In this document: piece by piece, positions 1-10,851 of the stretch
Numbering within the stretch: the stretch's first letter is position 1
Layout of the letters: every line of letters begins with the position of its first letter
Translations under genes and position numbers: made by a program
Assembly (NCBI RefSeq): GCF_002234675.1
Contig: NC_019866.2
Coordinates: 24,674,955 to 24,738,954 of the forward strand
DNA from: Oryzias latipes
Lineage: Eukaryota; Chordata; Actinopteri; Beloniformes; Adrianichthyidae
Length of the DNA: 64,000 nt
Reading direction: 5' to 3'
Notes under the pieces: model-generated
What the model saw: the letters and a program-made list of their open reading frames with translations, nothing else
Told to the model about the DNA's origin: nothing
Database searches by the model: none

Positions 1-860
1 TGTCTGCTGAGCTGTGATTGGCTCACAAGGCTGATAAATAGCAGCTGTGGGAGTTCCATCTAGATGCTGGTTTCCTGGTTTGGCCTTGGTGGGTGAGCTT
101 GACATGTGGACCTTTTTTACTGAAGCTTTTAATCATTTGAGTCCTTTTACTAAAGTTTTTAAGCATTTGAGTTTGCAACATTTTAAATTCTATTTATATT
201 AACAGGTGGTGGCATGAGTTCTGAGCCTGGGGCATGAGAGGTAACACTAGGGTTTGTAAAACATGTGTTTGTCCCAGGGGAGAACTAACTTATTTTTCTT
301 TTTCCATTGCCACTGCTGTTTTGCTTGTAGTGTTTTTAGTCATTGTTTTTAAAGTTTTAACCAACCTTGACACCCTTGCTTTTATCCATTTTTAAACTGT
401 TTTGTGCTCATTTTAGTATCTTGGTGGTTGGACCTGGCTGAAGGTGGCTGCCTTCTCCTTTTATCCTTATGGTAGCTGGTGGGTGCCATATATAGTATTG
501 TGTAAGGGGGACCCCCCCCCTGTTTTCGGCCCATAAATTAGTGGTGACCTGCTCAGGTGCACCTCTTCTGTTTTGTATTTTCTTTTAATCACTGTTTGGG
601 TTGTAGTGTGTTTTTGTGTGCATTTGGGCCCTGAGCAGGTACTCCTGGTGAGGGTTTGGATCAGATCTCCCTTGGTGGTGTTTGGGGCTACCCACCGGTA
701 CAGTGGGGCTGAGGCGATCCTGGAGGCAGCCGCCCTCATGCAGTGTTGGAGTGCGGTCCAACTGTCTGAGTTTATTTTAACCTTTTTTATGGAAATTGTG
801 TCAAGTTTTTAATAAATTGTATATTTTTAACCACTATCAAATCCAGTCTCCATTTGGGGT
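1..860. other. Unclassified AT-rich non-coding DNA, possibly LTR-like
   Basis: No convincing coding region is visible; the open frames here are short and show no family motif. The stretch is T-rich, has a C-run near 508-517, and ends with a polyadenylation-like AATAAA near 811. Its mixture of promoter-like and polyadenylation-like signals resembles retroelement LTR or UTR DNA, but I could not pair it with a second LTR. Treat it as an unclassified repeat. Confidence 0.2.
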
Positions 861-892
861 GCAAGTAAGGGGGCATTTGGTCACACGTATTT

Positions 893-1190
893 AGATGCGT
901 TCTAAAAAGTAAAGTAAGAAACTCCTTAATGTGGTCTGGGGAGGGGCGGTCAGGTTTCCTGCCTTAAATGTTCTCCTGCTTTCAAGCCCGGTCAATGTCC
1001 CACCCCCAAGAGTCCCCAAGAGTGGTTGGTTGGTCAGCTCCGCGCACAAAATTGAAAAGGTGTCATTCATGCAGGCTGGCGGGCTGCATTAACATTAAAC
1101 TTTCATGTTAAGGCGAGGGCCGCAAAATGTCATCTTGGGGGCCGCAGATAGGCCGCGAGTTTGAGGCCCCTGCACTAGACAGAGCTCTGA
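893..1190. repeat. hAT-like repeat fragments
   Basis: Around 905-1050 the sequence resembles part of the hAT-like element at 42846-44381 (the stretch near 43900-44030, including a shared motif reading GTTGGTTGGTCAGCTC or similar). Around 1085-1180 it has a 'gggccgcaaaatg...gtttgaggcccctgc' type ending that is common in vertebrate hAT MITEs. These are inferred from similarity by eye. No target duplication is visible, so boundaries are approximate. Confidence 0.4.
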
Positions 1191-1564
1191 ACCTTTTTTC
1201 TTCAATGATTTGTGATCTTCATTGGTGTCCATGGATTACATGAAATCTTTCCACCTTTGTCATGGTAGGGAGAACACGTCAATGGAAGGGGGGGGGGGGT
1301 CATCTAAGATAGCACACGGGTTATAGTCCAGTTGCTGTGACTGGACTCTAAGATCTGCTGGTGCTGGTCCTGCTGGAAGAACCAGAACCTCTGGGCTTTG
1401 GTTCCGGCTGGAAGCTGCCGTCTGCTGTTCACCAAACATCAGCGGCCTGATGCGAACACAGCGGCATATTTGCTGGAAGGTTTTGTGCACTTCAGTGTGA
1501 TGTTTTTCATCAGACCCAGACCAATGAATGTTTTTAATAAATCTGATTATGAACGGTCTCTGCT

Positions 1565-1601
<37 letters not shown>

Positions 1602-4230
1602 GAAGGTAAAGATGTGTCAAAATGGCCGACCTGGTAGATTTGATGTGAAAACAAATCTGCGTCTGTGTTAAAAAAAATAAAAAAAAAATAAAAAGAAAAT
1701 CTTGTCAAAATCACAAATTCCCGTTTGCATGTGTTCATTTAGAGTTACAACCTCAAAGTGCTACAACTGCGCTTCAGACTTTTGACATGTTCCTTGGCGA
1801 ACATTTATTTCAACGGATCTGTGTCCGATAAAGGAAAAAGGGAGGGGGGGGGGGGGTTCAATCAGTCAGAGTGCGGCACTCAGAACTTGGTAAAGTTAGA
1901 TCTTAACAGATTCGGACTTCCGGTCTAAATAACTCTGATAATCGAACAAATGTGACAGCAAGTATCTCAATCATTTTGTATTAACAGAGTGAACTACAAA
2001 TGCATTTCAGTCAGACGACTTATGCAGCAAAATATTTATTTTCACATTCTTTGTTTGGCATAAGGCTCTGTAATTCCATGAGATAAGATTTCCATAAAAC
2101 TTTTGGCTATTAACTCACCAACACCAAAGATCATCAAGAAGAGAATGTAAATGTATAATCGGTGTGTAATAAGAGGTGTGTTTTCAGTGGCATTTTATAT
2201 TCATGTTTACAAGTATGACTGCTATGTGTGACCCGGCACCATTGACCGTTGGGCCCCTCCCTTTCCGAGGACAGCACCACAAAGGGAACATGCTATCTAG
2301 ATAGAAGAGAAAAGAGCCAAGAAAATTGAACGTGGAGCCCATGTCCACAAGGTGCTGTTAGGAACTGTAATTTGAAACGCCATGAACCAACCTGTATGAT
2401 GACATGATAATTTAACTTCCAATCAAACGCTTCCAATGACCTACTATGACATGCTTAAGTAACATCCATCAATTCGAAGCTTCCATCAAAGTACTATGAG
2501 TTTAACGGCCATAACTTTTCTTCCATTTGGCATACTAATAATAAGCTTAAGAAACCTCCAATTCGAGCTCCATTTTATACAATACAAACCTTAGAACATC
2601 CTAAATTTGAGGTTCCACCTGGAAATAATTTTCTTTTAACATCTATAATCCAAAAATTTACATTCATTCTGCTGTTGACATCGATTGATTCAGTCACAAG
2701 TGTCATTGAAACGCAGAGGAGGTCTACCGCCCCTTCACTTTCAGTGCAGCAATAGGTACGTCGAGCAGTCATCGTTGCAGCACCAGATCAAGGAATGCAG
2801 GGGTGACATCATTTTCTGGAAACGGAGAAGCTGATCGGGGAGTAGGGGTTCGCAGGCTCAGGATGCGATGCGTAGATAAGACAAAAGCAGTATTAGTCTC
2901 AGCAAAGAATACAGAAATAACCCAGAAACTGATCAGTTTCAAAATGCTTGAGATAAATGGAATAACAGTGCTTTTAAAGAACAAATCTGAGAAAGTGAAA
3001 TTTAGTAGATAGTTAAGGAAAAGTCCCATTTGTGGATTCATCGCACCATAGAAACCATCAGAATCACAAATTCCAAGAGTGAATTGATAGTGAAGTATAG
3101 AAATCTAAACACCAATTTTATATAGACCAATGGTAAGAGAAGTAACCTTCGTCAGTTCCAGATGGACGCACCTTCAGAAGGTCACCGAGGAGCAGGCGAT
3201 GGGAAGGGTAACCAAGGACCAAGGAGATTGTAGATGAGGAAGGTCAACATCCCACATAGCAAAGGATTGCAGCTCGGCTGGATTTGATGTTTTGCATTTG
3301 ATATTAGTGGTTCCCAATAACTGGACAACAAAGCACAGACTACTGAAATTTTAATTAGCAAAGGGTGTCTGGATATTGCAAAAGAAGAACTTGAGATCCA
3401 TGAGGGATCATAGGTTTTGATAGCTAGACTGAACCTCATGCATTTAGAGGCGGAGAACAACAAGTCTCTAAATGGGGATGCATCTAGCAGAGTGTCATCT
3501 ACTTAAGCAGGGCAGATAGAAGACTGGCTTGTGGGCACAAGATTTAACTCTTGAACAAAGCTTGGGAGTGTAAGTTGCTCATGGTGTTATTTAAACACTA
3601 AACCAAGTCAACCGATGACACGTAAGACTATCATCTCTCTTCTTGGAACAGCCTTAATATAATCTCCACGGCTGAATTCTCTCATAACCACGTGATTCGT
3701 TAAAGGACCATTAGAGCTGTGGATTTGGGTTTAACGTCCTAAATTCTGGCAGCCGGATATTCACAAACAACTCCTCATAAATCTTTCTCCTCCAAAACCA
3801 GAGGGCGCAGCTTTAGAAAACAAGTGGAGGGAGACCGAAGACACGACAGTCATCATCATAACAAAACTACTCCAAGCATTAGGAAGGAAAGACCAGAAAC
3901 GCAAGACATGAATATCCAGAACAACAGGAACACTGGGCCCAGGATCGAACTAGCCAGAACAAGAAAACAAGATGAACGGATGACCGTGGGACCAAAGCAC
4001 ATAGCAAATTTCAGGTGGCCCAATCATTGACAAATCACAGTCATTCAACCAAAGAATGAATAAACGACTTGCTGCACAAATGCGAGAGATGATAAAATGG
4101 GGAGAGAGGCGTGCATCAATGAACCATCCAGAGTCATTGAAGATAATAAATCCGGACGGGTGGAGGACCATACATTATAGATAAAGCGGAAGTCCAGATT
4201 CAAAAATCACCGCAAGGGGTTGTGGGATAT
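1191..4230. other. No recognisable gene; simple repeats
   Basis: About 3 kb with only short open frames that show no conserved motif. Visible low-complexity tracts are a G-run near 1290-1300, a run of 29 T at 1568-1596, an A-rich tract near 1668-1700 and a G-run near 1842-1856. A weak CTCF-like core (ACCAGAGGGCGCAG) lies near 3797. I see nothing else that can be named. Confidence 0.4.
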
Positions 4231-4239
4231 CATTCCCTT

Positions 4240-4805
4240 TGCCTGTCTGGACGGATTTGGGTTTAAGTGTGGGTTTTTGGACAAATGTGTTTAGTTGTTT
4301 AGCTGTTTTGCCATGTTTTGTCGAGTTGTTTAGTCCAGTGTTTTTATTGTAACCGGCAGGTCTGCCTGTGACAGGTGCATGCCTGCTTGGTTGGGCATTT
4401 GGTTCAGCTGTGTCTGTCCCTATATAAGGAACAGGGAGTGAGTGGACAGACAGTGGCTGCCTGCCTGCATGGTGGTATGTATGGCTGAAGCTCCTCTTGT
4501 TGGGAGGATGTAGATCACCTTTTACTCATTTATATTCTACTCTTTTAACCCGATGCTGTAAGCGGCTGGACGTGTTGCAGATGTCATGAGCCACTGTGTG
4601 TTCTTTACCCACACTTTTTATACATTTTTCTTGTGTTTTTAGAGCGATGTTGTATTTTTTTTGTTTGTTTTTTAGTTTTTTTAAGTGTAATTGTTGTATA
4701 TGTCTGAGTTGGGCGCCGGTGCCTGCGGGGGGATCAGATTAAAATTGCAACGGCTGATTTTAAAATTGTTAATTAAATTAAACATTGTATAAGCTGTTAT
4801 TGTCT
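4240..4805 (+). repeat. LTR-like sequence with TATA box (tentative)
   Basis: The stretch combines a clear TATA motif (TATATAAGG at 4421), a downstream T-rich region, and AT-rich 3' sequence ending in 'attaaattaaacattg', as in a retroelement LTR. It lies just upstream of the gypsy integrase fragment that starts near 4850, but I could not find a matching second LTR or a target duplication. A promoter of an unrelated repeat is equally possible. Confidence 0.25.
4421..4429 (+). promoter_or_regulatory. TATA box candidate
   Basis: The motif TATATAAGG sits in a moderately GC-rich context (tgtccc before, aacaggg after), which makes it stand out from the AT-rich background. No coding region follows within several hundred bases, so it most likely belonged to an LTR promoter. 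Confidence 0.3.
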
Positions 4806-4849
4806 CAGCCATTTTTTTTTTTTTTTTTGGTGGCTTCACTCTGCACTGG

Positions 4850-5586
4850 CTTTGGTCACATGATGGTGTTGGAGCTGTGTTATCACACAGAATGGAGGAT
4901 GGCGGTGAGAAACCAGAATCGGTGAGAAACCAGAATCCATGTGGACCATGCAGGACCGTTCCTAGGTGAGATGTTTTTGTTGGTGGTAGATGCTCATTTA
5001 AGGTGGATGGACATTTATCCGGTGAAATCAGCTACTTCACAAATCACCATTGAGAACCTGAGACAGAGTTTCAGTGTGTTTGGTCTTCCAAAGATGTTGG
5101 CATCAGACAATGGGACATGTGCAGAATTTGAGACATTCATGAAACAAAATGGAATTGACAATGTAAGACCTGCACCTTTCCACCCATCCTCTAACGGTCT
5201 GGCTGAAAGAGCAGTGCAGACTTTTAAGGAGGGGATGAAGAAGATACAAGGTGACACCCTCCAAACAAAACTGTCAAGATTTCTGTTCAGTTATCGTATT
5301 ACACCGCATGCAACAACAGGTTTGTCCCCAGCAGAAGTGATGATGTCACGGAGACTTGGATCAGCTTTTGACCCGCTCATGCCGGATGTAAAAACAAGAG
5401 TTCAGAAAAAACAACTGAAACAGAAAGACCAACATGACACAAAGAAAACATTGAGAAGTTTTGGATCAGGAGACGAGGTGTTCATCCGAAACTATTCCTA
5501 TGGTCCAAAATGGATACCAGCAGTGGTGTTGGACTCATCAGGTCCAGTGTCGTACAACGTCAGCATCGGGAACAATCGAACTATGA
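4850..5586 (+). pseudogene. Ty3/gypsy (mag/K02A2.6-like) integrase fragment, copy 1
   Basis: A 3' piece of a Ty3/gypsy pol gene. The frame from 4941 encodes most of the integrase core: the first catalytic Asp in VVDAH, the second in ASDNGT, and the Glu in NGLAERA. The usual HPSSNGLAER stretch is followed by a C-terminal DNA-binding part ending near VSYNVSIGN. Upstream, 4850-4920 preserves a scrap of the RNase H region (GVGAVLSHRMEDG-like) joined by a deletion. The reading frame is cut at 5586, where the 3' tail of an L2 element begins. The protein would act in proviral DNA integration; this copy is a relic. The same sequence in copy 2 is split by a hAT-like element. Confidence 0.85.
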
Positions 5587-6748
5587 CTCAAACTCAAACT
5601 TTATTTATTTATTTATATAGCGCCTTTCATTTCAGTTAAAAACACAAGGCGCTTAACATAAAAGCAGATAAAACAGTCAAAAAAACCCGAAAATTGTTAA
5701 AAACAGCAAACAAAGGACAATCACACAAAGATGGGACCCCTCCCACGCCACCCACACCCACACCCCACCCACCCACCCAGTTCCCCCAGTAGAACCCTGG
5801 ACAGAAACAAAGAACTGCAGCTAAAAGAAGCTCTGGCTTGGTACTGCTGTGAGGAAACGATATGATGGGGATCCATTTATTCCAAGGCCCAGCCAGACCA
5901 CAGGGGTCACTACCACAGCGCCCGCCCAGCACAGAGCAGCCCAGGGCCCACTCCATGGCTATTAGACCACAGAGCGGGACCCCAGCCCGCCCAACCAGAA
6001 CGGGCACAGCAGCAATAGCACCCCCTACAGGTCAAGCTGGTGGTGCCCCAGAAAAATGGATCCCCAAGAGAAAACACTGGAGCTAAAAACGTCAGAATAA
6101 AAATGATCATAAAATAACAACAATAAAAATAGAAAAAAGATAAAAAATAAAATAAGATTTAAATATTTTAGTATTTAAAAAATAAAATACGTAAACTGAT
6201 TAAAACATAACCTACGTATCATTGGTAAAATAACAATAAAAAGAATAGCATATTAAAAACAGAGATAATAATAGTCCTTACAAATAAATAAATGAATAAA
6301 TATGTAAATAAATAAATAAATTAATAAATAGATAGATAAAAATATAAAAAAGACATAGGAAATGATCAAAGTCATTTAAAAGCCAGACTAAAAAGGTGGG
6401 TCTTGAGCCTCTTCTTAAAAACCTCTATAGTCTCTGCGGCCCTGAGGCTCTCTGGCAGGCCGTTTCACAGGCGAGGGCCGTAATGGCAGAATGAAGCCTC
6501 ACCGTGTGTCCTGGTCCTCACCTTAGGGACAACCAAGAGGCCAGTGCCAGAGGACCTCAGGGTCCGCGAGGGTTTGTAATTTAAAATAACATCATTTAGA
6601 TAAGAAGGCCCAAGACCATAAAAACATTTATAAACCATTAAAAGAACTTTAAAATCAATCCTGAAACGCACAGGGAGCCAATGCAGTGATTTTAAAACCG
6701 GTGTAATGTGTTCCCGCCCTCTGGTCCTCGTCAGAACTCGAAGAAGGC
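5587..6748 (-). mobile_element. L2-type LINE 3' end inserted in gypsy, copy 1
   Basis: Read on the minus strand, 6671-6372 encodes the typical C-terminus of L2 reverse transcriptase proteins (FKVLLMVYKCFYGLGPSYL, LRSSGTGLLVVPKVRTRT, then a part ending FKKRLKTHLFSLAF). An in-frame TGA replaces the Trp codon just after GPRL. A 3' UTR follows, ending in 'ggcgctatataaataaata' and a (TTTGAG)-type tail at 5587-5600. A GC-rich segment lies within the UTR at 5870-6010. The gypsy frame resumes at 6749 directly after the element, so this is a true insertion, 5'-truncated as is usual for LINEs. Confidence 0.8.
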
Positions 6749-7262
6749 ATGAAGAGGCATGTGGATCAAGTCCCAGCTAGACACTGTTCCAGGGGGACAG
6801 GAGGCAGACCGGGAACAGGAGGGAACAGGGGGCAGACCGGGACCCCTCTGCCTCCCCGGGAACAGGAGGCAGACCGGGAGCTGTGGGAAGATGGGGAAAC
6901 TGCAGTTGATGACGCACATCTATGTGTGGATTCTACAACCCAACTATCATCAAATGAGTCACATGACCCAACACCAGCGACTCTCCCTAGGGTTCCTCCT
7001 GAGTCACCAGTTTAACCCGTGTTGCGACGCTCACAAAGAGAGAGACATTTACCAGGACATCTCAAAGATTTTTTTATATGAAGTGAGATCTTTCCGGGAA
7101 TAGAGCAACAATGAGCTCTGGATCTCACGGGAAGGATGAACCTTCTCATTTATTTAAAAAAAAAAGGTTTGTGTAATGTTATTCTGTCTAAATTCAAATT
7201 GCATGTTTTATTGGAGCAGCCTCTATGTTGGAAAGTTAGTTAACATCTTAAAGGGGAGGGGA
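6749..7262 (+). pseudogene. Gypsy pol C-terminal tail and polypurine tract
   Basis: After the L2 insertion the gypsy frame resumes with KRHVDQVPARHCSRG, the usual wording at the end of this integrase family. A low-complexity Gly/Arg/Pro stretch containing short repeats of 'gggaacaggaggcagaccggg' type follows. The frame stops at 7015. Non-coding sequence then leads to a purine tract (AAAGGGGAGGGGA at 7250-7262), which would be the plus-strand primer just before the 3' LTR. Copy 2 lacks this whole piece. Confidence 0.6.
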
Positions 7263-7637
7263 TGTGGTATCTTGAATTCGAGAAGATTGTGCTTCAATAT
7301 TGTATTGTAATTGAGTGGCCAGCAGAGGGCAGACCTGCAAGTTTAGTTGAGTTGTGGCATTGTATGTTGAACAAGAAGAAGTTGGAACAGACATGTCTGA
7401 CTGTACAGAGAGGTTCTGTTATGCAAATTAAAACTGTTGCACCCACTTCTATGTTTGACACCTTCTTTTTTGGATCAAGATGCAACACGCACTCTTCCCG
7501 TTTCTCCGCTCTGATTTCCCTTTTCATCCCACGGCTCCCGGTTGAAACAATGGTCACTGTTGAGATGAGACAGGAGCTGCTCCTGCATCTCTGCAGAGGG
7601 GAGCTGTGAAAGGCTGCTCAGGTACAAGCCTGCAACA
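7263..7637 (+). repeat. Probable 3' LTR of the old gypsy element
   Basis: The sequence starts with TGTGGTATC directly after a polypurine tract, as expected for an LTR, and a plausible end is ...TGCAACA near 7637. It contains a CTCF-like core (CCAGCAGAGGGCAG near 7320). No second LTR is in the window, so the right boundary is a guess. Confidence 0.45.
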
Positions 7638-7710
7638 CACCGCACCGCAGGTGTTTGCAACTTTAGGGGGGTCCGGGGGCATGCCCCCCCCCCCCCCGGA
7701 AAATTTTAAT

Positions 7711-8670
7711 ATGGTGCAATTTGGTGCATTCTGGTGACATCTAGCACTTATTTATACACTTTTCAATTACTGAAAATAGACCATATCGGACAGACAGCTG
7801 GAGAGTTTTGAGAGTTTAGCTAAACAATTTCACCTTGAAAATCTGGATTTTTTTTGGAAACTTACAAATGAGAAATTATTATAAGACTAAAATACAAAGA
7901 GGCTCTACTGGGGACGAGGGTGGGATCATTCAAACAATAATAAAGGCATATAAAGACAGCAATTCTAAAGTGATTAGTAAACTACACCCCAGTAAATGCT
8001 TGAAACAATGTCAAACATAAAATAATTTAAATAAAGATACAGAAATATGATCATGGATAAATATGTACAAATACAAACAAATACAGAATGTCAGCATTTA
8101 TAAATCTGCATACTTTGACAATACGTTTTGTTATTCATTTGCATGTTTGTAAATGAAAATTACATGTATTTATGTACATATACACTTGGGTAGGGCACTG
8201 GACTTTGATGGTGGGAGTACTGGGTTTAGTTGGGAAAGTAAGGATTTAAGGTAAAGGGGGTGAGAGTTTATAAGATTTTTCTTCTTCTCACTCCCTTTTG
8301 GACTTGTGTTTATATAATTTACTTGCCTTTATTTGGACATGTTCTCAGGAAACTCTGTCCACCAAAGTGATGAATACTTATTTAAAGTTATGTCACTAGC
8401 CGCTAAAAAATCATTGACCAGGAACTGGGGCACTATATCGATCCCATCAAAGGAGCAATGGACTTCAACAATTAACGACATCCATTCAAGGGAAAAAATA
8501 ACATACAGAGACTGCAAGAGGCACAATTACACCCAAAACTGGAAAAATTGACATTTTACAGCAAATAGACAAGAAGCATTATTGACCCTTGCTTTTGATT
8601 GTAGTTGTGGTTTTTATCTTGTTTACATGTAACAAAAATTAATGAAAATAAAGTAACAAAAAAAAAGGAA
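7711..8670 (+). mobile_element. L1-like LINE 3' fragment, copy 1 (rearranged)
   Basis: Both ends match the better copy at 34438-35270. The start (7711-7983) encodes the YKTKIQRGSTGDEGG region, and the end (8327-8560) encodes MFSGNSVHQSDE and KKSLTRNWGT, followed by an A-rich tail near 8640-8670. In between, about 345 bp of unrelated AT-rich sequence (7984-8326) replaces about 210 bp of coding sequence. The fragment is the C-terminal end of an L1/Tx1-type ORF2 and is dead. Confidence 0.65.
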
Positions 8671-9350
8671 ATAGACCACATCAAACTTACATCTGCTCTA
8701 GTCTGTTTAAGATTTTTTGAAGAGAGCACTGCAGTGTAGTAGGTAACACTAGTTAAGAAGTTTTCATGCTGCTTCTAATCACTGCTATTTCACATTTGTT
8801 CCTAATCAATATTTCAGAAGTTTTATTTACTTTTTTGTTCTGACTGCCTTGAGGTTCTGCTTTTTGATACTGTTCCAAAGTTACATTTACTTTTTAGATC
8901 CTTAATTACTGTTATGTGGTTCAAATTTGCAGAGTTACTTGTTTAAAGGTGCAAAGTAACATTTACTTTTTAGTTACTTTAGTTACTTAATTAAATTAAA
9001 TAATTGAAAAATTAAATAAAATGAAATTACTGAGATCCTTCAGCTTTTGACTAGAAATACTTACTGCTTAAAGTGTTGTAAAGAAAAACAAAATGAAGTA
9101 CGTTGACATTATACTGCATTTGAGTGTGAGATTCAGGTATTTGGAGTTGCCTTTGATTCTTTGAAATTCAGCTTAAAGCTTAGTGATTACAGTTTCATCT
9201 TCAATGTGTGGCACTGTGTGATTTAAGAATTCATTAAAACAGATGCCACCCATTTAATTTCATTTTGATCTCGGAAATAATCAGTAACATCACTGTTAGA
9301 ACTACTTAAACTGTCAGTTTGTGTTTAAAAACGGTTTTGGCCAATACCTA
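8671..9350. other. Intergenic AT-rich DNA; empty site for RTE insertion
   Basis: No gene is visible. The sequence GTTCTGACTGCCTTGA at 8837-8852 occurs once here. In copy 2 it is duplicated on both sides of a 3.1-kb LINE (35434-35449 and 38587-38602). This stretch is therefore the pre-insertion allele. Confidence 0.7.
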
Positions 9351-9356
9351 GTTTCG

Positions 9357-9371
9357 CCAGCAGAGGGCGCT
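9357..9371 (+). promoter_or_regulatory. CTCF-like motif upstream of LDLR pseudogene, copy 1
   Basis: CCAGCAGAGGGCGCT is a near-consensus CTCF core site. Its counterpart in copy 2 (39107) has a T at the conserved second-strand C position (TCAGCAGAGGGCGCT). Binding is inferred from the motif only. Confidence 0.45.
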
Positions 9372-9999
9372 CGGTGCTCTATACGTCAGTAGCTGACCAG
9401 CAGAAGAAGCCAAGTCAGGACTGGATTAATGAGTCAGCAGAATTTATCATGAAGAAGTGCGCTCTTTTTGACTGTGATTTTGTATATTTTGCAGGTAAGG
9501 TGGCTGAAATCAACACACAAATGTTTTTTTTAAAGTAATGATGTGTTTTGAGGGCTTTAGAGGGAACTTAAGTGACGTTTACTTGTATTTTAATTTAAGC
9601 AAGTTAGCATGACTCGGACGCCGCGGTTTGTTCCCAAGATGGCGGACGTGAATCGGTGGCGAGCAGTTTCACACACATTAGAGATGTTTAAGTCCAGTGT
9701 AAGCTAAAAGGTGATAAACTATCTGATGAGAGATGCATAAAAGCCTTGCAGAAGTGTGAATTTATGGAACAGGCATGTGAACAATAATTAAAGTGTTGAT
9801 CATATTAAGCTCTTAGGTCCAGAGCTAAGCTAAGCTAAAGCTCACGTCACGCGTATGCGAGTTATACCAGTGTTAAGTCAGTCACTGAGCAGGTACAGGA
9901 GTTTGCATTTATCACAAGATTTTGTAATATGCTTACGGTCGTTTTAATTGTGTGGAGAAAAAAACACAAGTTCTTATGTTAGGAGTTGAAGTGTCTGCT
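9372..9999. other. Possible old 5' region of the LDLR-like locus
   Basis: An ATG at 9449 opens 15 codons that end at a good splice-donor context (GCAG then GTAAGG at 9495). A YY1-like CAAGATGGCGG lies at 9635. Both features are conserved in copy 2. The encoded peptide (MKKCALFDCDF...) does not look like an LDLR signal peptide, so I do not call an exon; these are only hints of a former 5' region. Confidence 0.15.
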
Positions 10000-10851
10000 T
10001 CTTCTTTCTCTTTCGGCTTTTCCCATCAGGGGACGCCACAGCGAATCATCCTCTTCCACCTCACTCTATCATGGACATCTTCTACCCTAACATTAGCCAA
10101 CTTCATGTCCTCTGTTAAGACATCCATATATCTCCTCTTTGGCCGTCCTCTTGCCCTCCGGCCAGGCAGCTCCATCTCCAACATCCTTCTACCAATAAAT
10201 CCACTGTCCCTCCTCTGTACATGTCCAAACCATCTCAGTCTGGCTTCTCTGACTTTGTCGCTAACACAGGCAACATGAGCCGTCCTTCTGATGTACTCGT
10301 TCCTTATCCTGTCTAACCTGGTCACTCCTAAGGAGAACCTCAACATCTTCATCTCCAGAATTTCTCCTTCACTTCCAACTCACAGCCAACCTGTGGCGCA
10401 TACCCACTGACTACATTCACCATCACCCCTTCAATTTCTAACTTTAGGCTCATCATCCTGTCTGAGACTCTTTTCACCTCTAGAACACTGTTTACAAACT
10501 CCCCCTTCAGAATCACTCCTACCCCATTTCTCTTCCTATCAACACCATGATAGAACAGTTTGTATCCTCCTCCAATACTACGTGCCTTGCTGCCCTTCCA
10601 CCTTGTCTCCTGCACACACAGTACATCTACCTTCCTTCTCTCCATCATGTCTGCCAGCTCTCTGCCTTTCCCTGTCATTGTGCCAACGTTAAGAGTCCCT
10701 ATTCTCAAACCTATGTTCCTGCCTTTTCCCTTCTCTCTCTGGCCACGGGCCCTTCTGCCTCCCCTCTTTCTTCCACCAACAGTAGTCAAATTTCCACCGA
10801 CACCCTGTAGGTTAACAGCATCGGTGGCGGTCGTTGTTAACCCGGGCCTCG
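10000..10851 (-). mobile_element. Internally deleted RTE-like LINE fragment
   Basis: On the minus strand this carries the endonuclease N-terminus (10864-10349, with GTLNVGTMTGKGRELADMME and CVQETRWKGSKA) joined directly to the last about 100 residues of the polymerase protein (10352-10026, with MLRFSLGVTRLDRIRNEYIR and RARGRPKRRYMDVLTEDMK). It then ends in the family's 3' tail next to 10000. About 2 kb of the middle is missing compared with the full element at 35450-38586. The fragment sits where copy 2 has LDLR exon 4 and the first part of exon 5, so its arrival or a later deletion removed about 1.1 kb of the host gene. Confidence 0.85.

Noticed and set aside
1..4850. Complete LTR retroelement between the two LTR-like stretches (1-860 and 4240-4805)
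   Set aside because: The two stretches are not the same sequence, and the DNA between them has no gag or pol motif.
5636..6110. Frames of 66-123 codons with Cys/Gly-rich sequence
   Set aside because: They are antisense or sense readings of the L2 3' UTR's GC-rich block and recur at 33425-33895 for the same reason.
9449..9494. LDLR exon 1
   Set aside because: The short peptide has several charged and Cys residues and no signal-peptide core; exons 2-3 are also missing, so the link cannot be supported.
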